A stretch of DNA of 64,000 nucleotides from Butyrivibrio sp. LC3010 (lineage in GTDB: Bacteria; Bacillota; Clostridia; Lachnospirales; Lachnospiraceae). Below are positions 45,382 to 55,091 of this stretch, piece after piece. The first letter of the stretch is position 1. The number at the start of each line of letters is the position of its first letter. Location: the NCBI RefSeq assembly GCF_000424385.1, contig NZ_AUJU01000007.1, forward strand, positions 62,001-126,000, given 5' to 3'. A program made the translations under genes and the position numbers. The notes beneath the pieces were generated by a model that saw nothing but the letters and a program-made list of their open reading frames with translations, searched no databases and was not told the DNA's origin.

Positions 45382-47255
45382 AGCGCCATGGAAGAGTCGG
45401 CAGGCAGATGTACAGGATACTTTTGCTGACTCTTATTATTCCTATAGGTATCATCGGAACTATAGCGGCAGTCCTGCTTCTAAGACAAATGAATAACAGA
45501 TATGAGGAGCAGGTGAAGGCAGATAATATTCGCGTGAAATCCATTTTATTTGATGTGACTTCAAGCCTTTACACTAATCTTGAGCCCATTGTGTCTGTTC
45601 AATCCTATCGTGACATGTTTTCACAGGTGGATTTTGATGACAATGCCAGATACCAGTATAATCAGGTGATAAATACCATTACTTCATTAAAGAGGTCCAC
45701 TGCAGGAATATCCACGATAAATATTTATACCAATAATCCTGTAATTCCGACGGATAATTACATTATAAATGTAGGGACCACAGGACTTGAGGAAGCGGGA
45801 GATGTGGCAGAAGTAGCCGCAGGAAGCGGAGATATAAATGATCCTTTTTCGCGCTACGAGTGGTACAGGAAAATAGATCCTAATGCATGGGATTCATACA
45901 CCTGCACTCATGTTCCGCTTAACGAGTATGAGGACGCCTTCGAACTTACTCTTGTACGGCGCTTTAATACAGGTGAATCAGAAAACAGAGCCTATGTGGT
46001 TGCCACGGTCAGTACGAATTATCTGAGGAACCGCCTTATCACAACTGACAACTACATGCTTGCATCCCTGTCCGGTGAGCCAGCTTTTTTCTCATCAGAA
46101 TATGATGACAGAGAAAAGGAGATGCCGGATATAATTTCAGAAAACACAGAGAACTTTAATTATACCGGTAATATGATGCTGGATGGAAAGATGGCCCTCA
46201 CCTATGTTTCCAGCTTTGTACCTTATAAGGTAGATAAAAGATTTTTCGTTCTTGTGGGAGACTATAAGGCCAGCGATTCTGTAAGGGATATTCTTAGAAG
46301 ATTCATTTTTGTGATGATTCTTGCAATCGCGGGACCTGTGATATCAATAGTTTTGTATTCAAGATATTTTACAGGCAGGGTATATACCCTTAGAGAAGCG
46401 ATGCACAGAGCAAGCACAGGTGACTACGATATTATCGAGAGCATAAGCGGTGATGATGAGCTTTCAGATACTTTTAATGACTTGAAACTGACTACAGAGC
46501 AGATAAGAGAAAATGAGTCAAAATATTATGAAGCCAGAATCCGTGAGCAGGAGCTTGTGAACATGCAGCAGAACATGGAATTCAAGATGCTCGCCGGTCA
46601 GATAAATCCGCATTTTCTGTATAACACCTTAGAGGCCATAAGAATGCAGGCCATAAGAGGCGGAGACAGGGATGTGGCAACCTCGGTTAAATATCTTGCA
46701 AAAATAATGCACTATGTTCTGGAAAGCACCGGCACTTCAACCTCGAAATTGTCCGATGAATTAAAGCATGTGGAGAGTTACCTTCAGATACAAAGACTTA
46801 GATTTGGAGAAAAGGTGGCGTGGAATTTTTATATATCTGATGATGTGGATACGGATAAGTACAGGATTCTGCCGCTTCTCATTCAACCTATAGTTGAAAA
46901 TGCCATAAGCCATGGACTTAAGGAAATGGATAAAAACGGTCATATCAGTATTGTGGCGGAGTATGAAAACAGAAACACAAATGGGGCTTCTGATGGTGAA
47001 GCAGAGGAGAGACAGCTTATTATCACTATTAATGATGATGGCAAGGGCATGACTGAGGAAGAGGTTTTGGCTTTAAATAAATCTCTTGATGAAAAGAGGA
47101 ATGACAGCGATGGAAGAGGTGCAGCCAGCATAGGACTTTACAATATCCATCAGAGGATAAAGCTTCACTATGGTGAAAACTATGGAATGACCATCCGCTC
47201 ACAGGAAGGCAGAGGCACAAGCGTTGAGCTAAGACTTCCTGAGAGTTCAGAGTGA
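45378..47255 (+). CDS. LytS/YesM-type sensor histidine kinase
   Basis: The 625-residue protein has membrane segments at about 12-35 and 307-332 around a large extracellular Cache-like domain. HAMP follows, then AGQINPHFLYNT with H412 and ATP-binding motifs QPIVENAISHGL, DDGKGM and SIGLYNIHQRI. It is translationally coupled to the binding lipoprotein upstream (ATGA). The cognate YesN-type regulator is most likely the one at 53357-54988, on the other side of the permease genes. Confidence 0.92.
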   Translation: MKRHGRVGRQMYRILLLTLIIPIGIIGTIAAVLLLRQMNNRYEEQVKADNIRVKSILFDVTSSLYTNLEPIVSVQSYRDMFSQVDFDDNARYQYNQVINTITSLKRSTAGISTINIYTNNPVIPTDNYIINVGTTGLEEAGDVAEVAAGSGDINDPFSRYEWYRKIDPNAWDSYTCTHVPLNEYEDAFELTLVRRFNTGESENRAYVVATVSTNYLRNRLITTDNYMLASLSGEPAFFSSEYDDREKEMPDIISENTENFNYTGNMMLDGKMALTYVSSFVPYKVDKRFFVLVGDYKASDSVRDILRRFIFVMILAIAGPVISIVLYSRYFTGRVYTLREAMHRASTGDYDIIESISGDDELSDTFNDLKLTTEQIRENESKYYEARIREQELVNMQQNMEFKMLAGQINPHFLYNTLEAIRMQAIRGGDRDVATSVKYLAKIMHYVLESTGTSTSKLSDELKHVESYLQIQRLRFGEKVAWNFYISDDVDTDKYRILPLLIQPIVENAISHGLKEMDKNGHISIVAEYENRNTNGASDGEAEERQLIITINDDGKGMTEEEVLALNKSLDEKRNDSDGRGAASIGLYNIHQRIKLHYGENYGMTIRSQEGRGTSVELRLPESSE

Positions 47256-47344
47256 AAAAATTAGATTTTTGAATTAGTAAAAGAGCGTACAATAAAAATT
47301 TGGAAGTATAGAAAAACTTATATCAATGGAACTTGGAGGAGAAA

Positions 47345-48514
47345 ATGAAAGACAAACAACAATTATTACAAAACTGCATGGACAAAATGATCGAAGCAAA
47401 GGAGCTTGTGGGTGTTAACGTTCTTGTTCTTAAGGACGGAGAAGAAGAGATGTATGCCGAAGCAGGCATGGCAAATCTTGAAGAGAAAAAGCCTTTTAAG
47501 AGAGACACAATCGTTCGCCTCTATTCACAGAGTAAACCAATCACAGCTGCAGCTGCCATGATCCTTTTTCAGGAAGGTGTTATTGACCTGTACGAGCCTG
47601 TAGGGAATTATATAGAGAGCTTTAAAAACCAGGAAATTGTTGAAGGCGGAGACAGACGCCCCGTAAGATGGGATCGTCCGATGCTGATTAAAGACCTCCT
47701 GGATATGACTTCCGGACTTGTATATCCTTTTATTAATTCACCTGCTGAGATCGAGACAGGTAATCTCTACAATGAGATGATCGATAGATTTTCATCAGAT
47801 AACATGATGAGCACCATGGAATTTGCTGACCGACTTGGAAAGATTCCGCTTGCCTTCCAGCCCGGTGATCACTTTAGATATGGAACAAGCGCAGATATTC
47901 TTGGTGCTGTAGTTGAGAAGGCATCAGGGAAAAAGTTCGGAGAGTTCCTGAAGGAAAGAATTTTTGATCCGCTTAATATGAAGGATACAGCCTTCTATGT
48001 GCCTGAGGAAAAAATGGACAGATATGCCATGGCTTACAACTGTTATGGTGAAGAGCCTGTTGCCTACAGCGGAAATAACTTGGGAATCCGTGATGATGGT
48101 AAAAAGAACGCTTTTGAATCAGGCGGAGCAGGTCTTTTCTCCACAATTGATGATTATGCAAACTTCGCCAGAATGCTTATGAATGACGGAATCTTTGAGG
48201 GAAAGGAAATCCTTACAAAGAGAGCAGTTCGCTTCATGACAAGCCCTCAGCTTTCTGATGCACAGCAAAATGATCTTAATTCCAACTGGCCACTGCTTGG
48301 AGGATTCTCATACGGAAACCTTATGAGAATCATGAAGAATCCTGACCGCAGCGGAATTATGGCAGGTAAGGGTGAATACGGCTGGGACGGCTGGCTCGGA
48401 CCTTATTTCTGCAATGATCCTGAGAGCAGAACAACCTTCCTTATGCTGACACAGCGTGTGGATTACGGAACAGGTATGGCTACAAGAAAGTTCAGAAACA
48501 TTGTATTCTCATAA
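47345..48514 (+). CDS. Beta-lactamase-fold serine hydrolase (esterase-like)
   Basis: ATG at 47345 follows TTGGAGGA (47333-47340); a TTG within that site would be in frame but is unlikely. The 389-residue cytoplasmic protein has the class-C beta-lactamase/EstB fold with SxxK as SQSK (S61, K64) and a YGTS motif near 180. A C-terminal GWDGWLGPYF element stands where KTG would be. No signal peptide is present, so cell-wall or antibiotic activity is unlikely. In a glycosidase locus an acyl-sugar esterase is a reasonable inference. A double-stem terminator follows. Confidence 0.85.
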   Translation: MKDKQQLLQNCMDKMIEAKELVGVNVLVLKDGEEEMYAEAGMANLEEKKPFKRDTIVRLYSQSKPITAAAAMILFQEGVIDLYEPVGNYIESFKNQEIVEGGDRRPVRWDRPMLIKDLLDMTSGLVYPFINSPAEIETGNLYNEMIDRFSSDNMMSTMEFADRLGKIPLAFQPGDHFRYGTSADILGAVVEKASGKKFGEFLKERIFDPLNMKDTAFYVPEEKMDRYAMAYNCYGEEPVAYSGNNLGIRDDGKKNAFESGGAGLFSTIDDYANFARMLMNDGIFEGKEILTKRAVRFMTSPQLSDAQQNDLNSNWPLLGGFSYGNLMRIMKNPDRSGIMAGKGEYGWDGWLGPYFCNDPESRTTFLMLTQRVDYGTGMATRKFRNIVFS

Positions 48515-48589
48515 ATGTCATGTACAAAATGTACAGTGTTTTATGTAAAAATATTTAGGTACTTGAAAATATAAAATTCTTCTAAACTA

Positions 48590-48638
48590 ACACTCGTAGG
48601 AAATGCAGTTAAACTGCTGAGCCTGCGGGTGTTTTTTT
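48590..48638 (+). terminator. Rho-independent terminator with internal stem
   Basis: ACACTCGTAGG (48590-48600) pairs with CCTGCGGGTGT (48622-48632), including two G-T pairs. The loop holds a second stem, GCAGTT/AACTGC, and seven T residues follow. It separates the GH31-kinase-esterase unit from the permease unit. Confidence 0.85.
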
Positions 48639-48690
48639 GTCTTATATATAGCACTTTGTCAGGTATGGAGTATTTAGGGAGGATAAAAAA

Positions 48691-50127
48691 TTGAAAAAAG
48701 AAAAAGTGGCACAGATTGCCTACTACCCCTACAGAATTATTTCAGTAGCACTTCTTGTAATCCTGTTTTTTCCCGGATTAAACGTAGCAAGAGTAAGTGG
48801 TTTGATCAATAGAAGCACATCGCTTCTGACTTCAGGTTTTTCTTATGGAAACTTAATTGCAAACTTTGGAAGAGCTTTCAAGAAGGGCTGGGTACTTGAG
48901 TCCACAATGAGACTTCTCAATCTTTCAAGTCTTGCAATTTGTATCGGAATTATTGCATGTGCTGTTGGAGCGTGTCTTTCACTTGGAAACAGAAAGTGCA
49001 AATTCACAGGAAATCTTTTCAGCACAGTCGGAGCTGTAATTTCAGCTTGTGCAATGGGTGGAATATGGTCAGCATACTTCCAGATAGCTGCAACAACAAA
49101 GCCTTCAAAGGTTGAGCCGATGTTCCAGAATTTCTTCTACATCATGCTGATACTTCTTGTGGCTATGGCAGTTATATCAATTGCAGTACTTGTCCTGACA
49201 GGAAGACCCGGCAAGGAAGAAAAGTTTGAGATGGAAACAAGATTTAAACTTTTCCTTATGTTCCTTCCGTTCATACTTCTGACATTTGTGTTCTGCTACC
49301 TTCCTCTTTGGGGATGGAGATATGCATTCTTCGATTATAAGTCAGGTGACACACTGAGCATGGCAAACTTTGCCGGATTCAAGTGGTTCGGACAGCTTGT
49401 AAGAAATAAATCAACAACGAGAGACATTGTTAATGTCATGAAAAATACACTGGCAATGAGCGGTCTTGGAATAGCAACCAGCTGGATGCCCATGGCATTT
49501 GCAATTTTCCTCTCAGAGATAAAAAATCCCAGATTCAGGAGATTCGTACAGACATTTACAACAATTCCTAACTTCATAAGCTGGGTTTTGGTATTCGCAA
49601 TTGCATTTTGTATCTTTTCAACAGACGGATTCATTAGCTCAATGATGATCAATCTTGGTGTATGGAGTGAAGGTAAAAACTTCCTTATGAGTGGTTCACA
49701 CACATGGCTGAAGATGCTTCTGTGGGGACTGTGGAAGGGACTTGGATGGAGCGCAATTATTTACATAGCCGGCATCTCAGGTATTGACCAGCAGCTTTAT
49801 GAAGCAGCAACAGTTGACGGCGCAGGACGTTTCCAGAAGATGTGGCATGTAACTGTTCCCGGACTTATGCCTACCTTCTATGTTCTGTTGCTGATGGCTG
49901 TAGCCGGTATCCTTTCAAACGGAATGGATCAGTACCTGGTTTTTGAAAATTCTTCAAATACAGCTCAGATAACTGTTCTTGATCTTTATGTTTATAAGAT
50001 GGGTATCGTTAAGGGCGCAATTCCGCTGTCAACTGTGGTTGGTATGCTGAAATCAGTTATTAGTGTAACACTCTTATATGTTGCAAATACAATCAGTAAA
50101 GTACTTCGCGGAGAGACTATTGTTTAA
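48691..50127 (+). CDS. LplB-type ABC sugar permease with extra N-terminal membrane domain
   Basis: The gene starts at TTG after GGGAGG. The 478-residue product ends in a normal LplB-type permease (about 185-478: FLPFILLTFVFCYLPLWGW, then the ATPase-contact EAA loop EAATVDGAGRFQKMWHVTVP). LplB proteins are usually about 300 residues. Here some 180 extra residues with four predicted membrane helices (about 12-33, 72-95, 104-128, 142-170) precede the permease. There is no frameshift or internal ribosome binding site to suggest two genes. The extension's role is unknown. It pairs with the LplC-type permease downstream. Confidence 0.9.
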   Translation: MKKEKVAQIAYYPYRIISVALLVILFFPGLNVARVSGLINRSTSLLTSGFSYGNLIANFGRAFKKGWVLESTMRLLNLSSLAICIGIIACAVGACLSLGNRKCKFTGNLFSTVGAVISACAMGGIWSAYFQIAATTKPSKVEPMFQNFFYIMLILLVAMAVISIAVLVLTGRPGKEEKFEMETRFKLFLMFLPFILLTFVFCYLPLWGWRYAFFDYKSGDTLSMANFAGFKWFGQLVRNKSTTRDIVNVMKNTLAMSGLGIATSWMPMAFAIFLSEIKNPRFRRFVQTFTTIPNFISWVLVFAIAFCIFSTDGFISSMMINLGVWSEGKNFLMSGSHTWLKMLLWGLWKGLGWSAIIYIAGISGIDQQLYEAATVDGAGRFQKMWHVTVPGLMPTFYVLLLMAVAGILSNGMDQYLVFENSSNTAQITVLDLYVYKMGIVKGAIPLSTVVGMLKSVISVTLLYVANTISKVLRGETIV

Positions 50128-50172
50128 GCGTTAGGTAACTAATAATCGTTATGGAATTGTAAAGGAGTAAAA

Positions 50173-51150
50173 ATGACAAGCATGGCTAATGCAGCAAGAC
50201 TTGAGGCGAAGGCTGAGAGGGAATATGAAAAAAGACATAACAAAATGATGATGAAAAAGCCCGGCGATATTGTGTTCAATATCATAAACTATGCGGTATT
50301 TACAATCTTCACCATCATATGTATTTTCCCGTTCTATTATCTTTTCATTAACACCATAAGTGACAATGAATTGGTTAGAAAAGGACTGATAAACTTTGTA
50401 CCTCAGGGAATACATTTCGAGAACTATATAAGACTTCTTCAGGTAAATGACCTGTTCGGATCCTTTGGAATAACAATTGCAAGAACAATCCTTGGAACAC
50501 TTTTCATGGTATTGGCATCAGCTTTTGTGGGATTTCTTGTAACACAAAAGGACATGTGGGGAAGGAGCTTCTGGTACAGATTCCTCGTTATCACAATGTA
50601 CTTCAATGCAGGAATCATCCCCTGGTATCTGAACATGGCTATGCTGGGTCTGACAAATTCCTTCTGGGCATACATCATCCCCGGAATCGTTGCACCCTAC
50701 AACATAATCCTTGTTAAGACCTATATTGAATCAGCAATCCCAGGAGAGCTTCAGGAAAGTGCATCACTGGATGGTGCATCACATCTTAAGATTTTCTGGA
50801 CAATAATCCTTCCGCTGTCCAAGCCGATACTTGCAACTATTGCAATCTTTGGCGCAGTAGGACACTGGAACTCATTCCAGGATTCACTGATCCTTATGCA
50901 GTCAGCTCCAAAGCTTTATACACTGCAGCACAGACTTTACATCTACCTTAATACAACAAGTAACCTTTCTGCTCTCATGAGCGCCGGCAGCACATCAGGA
51001 ATCAGCAAGAGCGTTCTTGATTCAGCCTTAAACGGAAAGGTAATCAAATACACAATAGCAATGGTAACAATCATCCCGATCCTTTTGGTATATCCCTTCA
51101 TGCAACGCTACTTTGAAAAGGGTATCATGATTGGAGCAGTAAAGGGTTGA
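50173..51150 (+). CDS. LplC-type ABC sugar permease
   Basis: The 325-residue membrane protein has six hydrophobic helices and the CUT1 permease loop ESASLDGASHLKIFWTIILP. The C-terminal MVTIIPILLVYPFMQRYFEKGIMIGAVKG is a hallmark of the YtcP/LplC group. AAAGGAG precedes the ATG. No ATPase gene adjoins it; the MsmK-type ATPase at 60770 is the nearest candidate. Two related hairpins separate it from the binding-protein gene. Confidence 0.93.
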   Translation: MTSMANAARLEAKAEREYEKRHNKMMMKKPGDIVFNIINYAVFTIFTIICIFPFYYLFINTISDNELVRKGLINFVPQGIHFENYIRLLQVNDLFGSFGITIARTILGTLFMVLASAFVGFLVTQKDMWGRSFWYRFLVITMYFNAGIIPWYLNMAMLGLTNSFWAYIIPGIVAPYNIILVKTYIESAIPGELQESASLDGASHLKIFWTIILPLSKPILATIAIFGAVGHWNSFQDSLILMQSAPKLYTLQHRLYIYLNTTSNLSALMSAGSTSGISKSVLDSALNGKVIKYTIAMVTIIPILLVYPFMQRYFEKGIMIGAVKG

Positions 51151-51156
51151 GCAGAG

Positions 51157-51229
51157 CACTTAACGAGGTCCTTTCGAGTTTAGTGCGAGCCATGGGTGAA
51201 CACTTGGCGAGGTGTTTTCGAGCCTAGTG
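51157..51229 (+). repeat. Two tandem 29-nt hairpins with compensatory stem changes
   Basis: The units 51157-51185 and 51201-51229 are identical except at six bases. At stem positions 6-7 and 23-24 the first has AA/TT and the second GG/CC, which keeps pairing. Outer arms are CACT and AGTG, with a constant T-T mismatch inside. A third related copy lies at 29971-29999. They sit between the permease and binding-protein genes without U-tracts. Confidence 0.75.
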
Positions 51230-51339
51230 AGAATCCCAGAGAGCACAGTGCCCGAGATCGGAACTTCCTTATTAAGTGTGGATTATTCAAAATATTCAGT
51301 CAACAAACCTTACGGTTTCAAATATAAAGGAGGAACAAA

Positions 51340-53226
51340 ATGAAAAAGAAGGTTTTATCAATTCTACTTGCATCTACAATGGTGTTTTCACTGACAGCCT
51401 GCGGAACAAGCAATCCTGCAGGAACAGCTGTAGATGCCGGAAAAGCTGAAGACGAAGGCGATACAGCCGATGAGTCTGAGGATGAAGCAAAAGACGAAGC
51501 AGAGGATGCTGACAGTGATGCAGCAGAGGATACTGCAGAGGCTTCAGATGATGCAGAGGAAGCAGCAGAAGATGCTGATGATACTGCAAAAGCACAGGGT
51601 GATATCGAAGGCGATTTATCTGACATCATTCCTGAGGAGACAGTAACACTTGATGTTTACGATCAGCTTGCAAACTACTCAGGTGAGCAGACTGGCTGGT
51701 TTGGAAAGGTTATGCTTGATAAGTTCAATGTAAAGCTTAACATCATCCCTGAAAATGATGGCGTATTTGATACACGTATGGAATCCGGCAACCTTGGCGA
51801 CCTGGTAATCTGGGGAAGCGATGGTGAGCAGTATCAGCAGGCAGTAGATAAGGGAATGCTCTTTGACTGGGAAGAGGATGACCTTATTAAGGAATATGGC
51901 CCTTACATCGATGCTAACATGGCACCTGCACTTGAAAAGAACAAGGGTATTTCATCAGACGGAAAGCTTTACGGTTTTGGTTTTGATGTAACAAGATCTG
52001 CTAAGGACCCCGGTTCATTCATGTACACATGGGATCTTCGTTATGATCTTTACAAGGAAATCGGTTCACCTGAAATTAAGGACCTGGATGGCCTTGTAGA
52101 TGTACTTGCACAGATGAAGGAAGCTTGCCCTACAGATGATAATGGCAACCCGACCTACGGTGTATCACTTTTCAATGACTGGGACGGCGACATGGTAATG
52201 TTCGTTAAGTCTACAGCTACAGCTTACTACGGATATGATGAGTTCGGTCTTGGACTTTATGATCCATCAACACAGACCTTCCATCCCGTACTTGAGGAGA
52301 ATGGTCCTTACCTTACAGCACTTAAATTCTACAACACACTTTACCAGAAGGGTCTTCTTGATCCCGATTCACAGACACAGGGCTTCAATGGTATGCAGGA
52401 AGATTATCAGAACGGAACAGCTTTCTTAAATGTATTTAACTTCATGGGTTCTGCTCTTTACAACACACCTGATCACCTCGCAGACGGCAAGGGAATGTTC
52501 CCTGTAAAGCCTACAGATGCTAAGCCTATCAGATATGGTCTTAACGTATACGGCGGTAACAGAATCTGGTCAATCGGTGCAAACACAGAGTATCCTGAAC
52601 TTTGCATGGCTATCATCAACTGGCTCTCAACTCCTGAGGGACGTATGATTTCTGAGTATGGTCCTAAGGATGTATGCTGGTACTATGATGAAAACGGCAA
52701 CACATGCTTCACAGAGACAGGTCTTGCATGCAAGACAGATATCTCAACAGAGATGGGCAATGGTTATGACGGAACATATGATGACGGTTCTTTCAAGATG
52801 AACAACTCAACATGGGCACTTGATGCTCCTAACCCTGACAGTAACGGTGAGACCTTCAACTATCGTAACTGGGCAAGCTACTCAACAGAGGCTGGTTCAG
52901 ATATTGAAAAAGACTGGAGAGAATTCGCAGGTGCTAACACTCCTGACCTCTATCTTGATAAGCAGGATTACATCCTTGCACCCGGAACAATGTACACAGG
53001 TGGCGTTCATTCAGATGAACTCCAGGTTGTTTGGGATCAGGTTGCAACCTGTGTGAAGGACAACTCATGGAAGGCTATCTACGCTGAGTCAGATGAAGAA
53101 TTTGACAAGATTGTAGACGACATGATTCAGCAGGCTAACGAGTATGGCTATGATGAGTGCATCGAGTTCCAGGAGAACGAAGCTAAGCTTCGTGCAGAGG
53201 CTGAGAACGCAGCACTTGCTGAGTAA
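51340..53226 (+). CDS. LplA-type sugar-binding lipoprotein with long acidic linker
   Basis: The 628-residue protein has a lipoprotein signal with C21 (FSLTAC). An unusually acidic Asp/Glu/Ala linker (about 30-90) precedes a family-1 solute-binding domain (VYDQLANYSGEQTGWFGKVM, SLFNDWDGDMVMFVK, LLDPDSQTQGFNGMQEDYQ). AAAGGAGGAA precedes the ATG, and codon bias is strong, suggesting high expression. It directly follows its two permeases and is the likely transport receptor, in contrast to its paralogue at 43633, which is next to the kinase. A strong terminator follows. Confidence 0.92.
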   Translation: MKKKVLSILLASTMVFSLTACGTSNPAGTAVDAGKAEDEGDTADESEDEAKDEAEDADSDAAEDTAEASDDAEEAAEDADDTAKAQGDIEGDLSDIIPEETVTLDVYDQLANYSGEQTGWFGKVMLDKFNVKLNIIPENDGVFDTRMESGNLGDLVIWGSDGEQYQQAVDKGMLFDWEEDDLIKEYGPYIDANMAPALEKNKGISSDGKLYGFGFDVTRSAKDPGSFMYTWDLRYDLYKEIGSPEIKDLDGLVDVLAQMKEACPTDDNGNPTYGVSLFNDWDGDMVMFVKSTATAYYGYDEFGLGLYDPSTQTFHPVLEENGPYLTALKFYNTLYQKGLLDPDSQTQGFNGMQEDYQNGTAFLNVFNFMGSALYNTPDHLADGKGMFPVKPTDAKPIRYGLNVYGGNRIWSIGANTEYPELCMAIINWLSTPEGRMISEYGPKDVCWYYDENGNTCFTETGLACKTDISTEMGNGYDGTYDDGSFKMNNSTWALDAPNPDSNGETFNYRNWASYSTEAGSDIEKDWREFAGANTPDLYLDKQDYILAPGTMYTGGVHSDELQVVWDQVATCVKDNSWKAIYAESDEEFDKIVDDMIQQANEYGYDECIEFQENEAKLRAEAENAALAE

Positions 53227-53243
53227 TAATAAACATCTTTTTG

Positions 53244-53290
53244 AGGCTGCGGCACGTGTTGGCCGCAGCCTTATTTAATACTTTTTTTAC
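53244..53290 (+). terminator. Rho-independent terminator of the permease/binding-protein unit
   Basis: AGGCTGCGGC (53244-53253) pairs perfectly with GCCGCAGCCT (53262-53271) around an 8-base loop. A T-rich stretch follows, with a longer T run from about 53282. Confidence 0.87.
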
Positions 53291-53356
53291 TAATTTAATA
53301 AATTCGGTATGTTAGAATGATAATTGGCAAACTAGAATTTTCGGGAGGAAATCTGC

Positions 53357-54988
53357 ATGGAAACTGTACTTATTGCGGATGATGAAGAGAATATCAGAGA
53401 AGGTATAAAACTAATTATTGATTGGGAAGAACTTGGATTCGAAATCGCAGGAACTGCCACCAATGGTGAAGAGGCACTTTCTTCAATAATGAAGCTTAAT
53501 CCTTCATTGGTAGTCATGGATATGCAGATGCCCAAGCTTCACGGAATTGATGTCATAAAAAAATCAAGAGCCCTGGGTTATGAGGGGTATTTCATAATAC
53601 TTTCCGGTTTTTCCAACTTTTCATATGCACAGGATGCCATCAGAAACAGAGTCACAAACTATATCACAAAACCTGTTGATGAGGATGAGCTCTACGATAC
53701 AGTTAAGAAGATAAAAGATGAAATAGACAAAAATGTAAAGGAAGGCAGGCGCTCAGGCCAGATAAGAAATAAGGCAAAGAGCGTTGTTGTGAGTGAGCTT
53801 TTTCTTGGAACCTACTTTGAAAAGAATGAAAAGGAAGAAGTGGTTTTCACAGATGAAAGCAGAGAAGAGCTGGAATCCATGAAGCTTTTATTCCCTCTTT
53901 ATCAGGTGGTCATTCATGAAACCTATCAGGCAGGGAAAAGAAAAGAGTCTCTATCAGAGGATTATAAGCTGACAGATCTTTTGCCAACCTTCCTTGATGA
54001 AAATAATTATGAAATTTTAGAGGTGAATGGCAATGATTGCCTGCTCCTAAAGGGAAAAGCGGCTATATCAAGATTCGATGATTTTATTCACCATTATGAA
54101 AAATCCCCGATAGAATCCGATAGCCCTTTGGATGATATTTTTATTGCTATAGGAAAATCTGTGGAGTCTCCCACGGAGATTGAAGAATCCTATGAGTCTG
54201 CTAAGAGCCTTGCTGACAGAAGGTTTTTCTGTGATGAGGGCGAGCATTTTGTAAGAGCAGACAGGGTGAAAGAGGAGAGCAGCGGTTTTTTACAGGAGAA
54301 GGAAAACAATAAGTCCTCAGAGAATATTAAGGATGTGCAAAACAGCCTGTCTGAAAAGATTCTGGATGCAGTGATACAGGGAAACAGGACTGCAATGATC
54401 AATTCTTCTGAGGAGCTTTATAACTATATAAAAGAAAATATTTCAGGAAACTCAGATGCCTGTCTGTTTGTGACTGAGATACTTTTACAGATAAAGGACA
54501 GACTGACGAAGCAGTATCCAGTGGTTCAGGATCTGTTTGATTCCCACGCCGGGATAATTGAATTTATTGAGGGGCGGTTCTACCTTTATGAAATAATGCA
54601 GTACATGATGGAAACTCTGGAGAAGGTATTGTTTAAGCTCCATGAGCATGGCACCTATGAAAATATCATTGACGATATTATTTCATACACAGACAGAAAT
54701 TATGCTCAGCCTCTGACATTGGAGGATCTGGCTTCTCAGTTTGGATACAACAGTGGGTACCTTGGACGACTTTTCACAAGGACCACAGGAACAGGATATA
54801 ACTACTATCTGAATGAGTGCCGTATAAACAAAGCTAAGGGATTTCTTGCCGAGGGGCAGTATAAGGTCTATGAAGTTGCGCAGCTTGTAGGCTACAACGA
54901 TGTGGACTATTTTGGAAAGAAATTCAGAAAGCATGCCGGAATGACACCTGCAGAGTTCAGAAGGCATATGAAAGAAAGTAAGTCGTAA
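53357..54988 (+). CDS. YesN-type response regulator with AraC DNA-binding domain
   Basis: The 543-residue protein has a receiver domain (DDEEN 8-12, phospho-acceptor D55 in VMDMQMPK, YITKPVDEDE), a long middle region and a C-terminal AraC double helix-turn-helix (TLEDLASQFGYNSGYLGRLF, YEVAQLVGYNDVDYFGKKFR). TCGGGAGGAA precedes the ATG. It is the third regulator of this type in the window. Its partner is probably the kinase at 45378-47255, and its targets are probably the surrounding GH31, permease, GH42 and GH3 genes. Confidence 0.92.
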   Translation: METVLIADDEENIREGIKLIIDWEELGFEIAGTATNGEEALSSIMKLNPSLVVMDMQMPKLHGIDVIKKSRALGYEGYFIILSGFSNFSYAQDAIRNRVTNYITKPVDEDELYDTVKKIKDEIDKNVKEGRRSGQIRNKAKSVVVSELFLGTYFEKNEKEEVVFTDESREELESMKLLFPLYQVVIHETYQAGKRKESLSEDYKLTDLLPTFLDENNYEILEVNGNDCLLLKGKAAISRFDDFIHHYEKSPIESDSPLDDIFIAIGKSVESPTEIEESYESAKSLADRRFFCDEGEHFVRADRVKEESSGFLQEKENNKSSENIKDVQNSLSEKILDAVIQGNRTAMINSSEELYNYIKENISGNSDACLFVTEILLQIKDRLTKQYPVVQDLFDSHAGIIEFIEGRFYLYEIMQYMMETLEKVLFKLHEHGTYENIIDDIISYTDRNYAQPLTLEDLASQFGYNSGYLGRLFTRTTGTGYNYYLNECRINKAKGFLAEGQYKVYEVAQLVGYNDVDYFGKKFRKHAGMTPAEFRRHMKESKS

Positions 54989-55091
54989 ATGTGCGACATT
55001 TTTATAATAAATAAAATTCGTGGACCTTTAAAACGCATTTAGCTGTTGCGATTTAGAAGTCATGAATTGGGGAAAACAATTAGGAGGCGAA

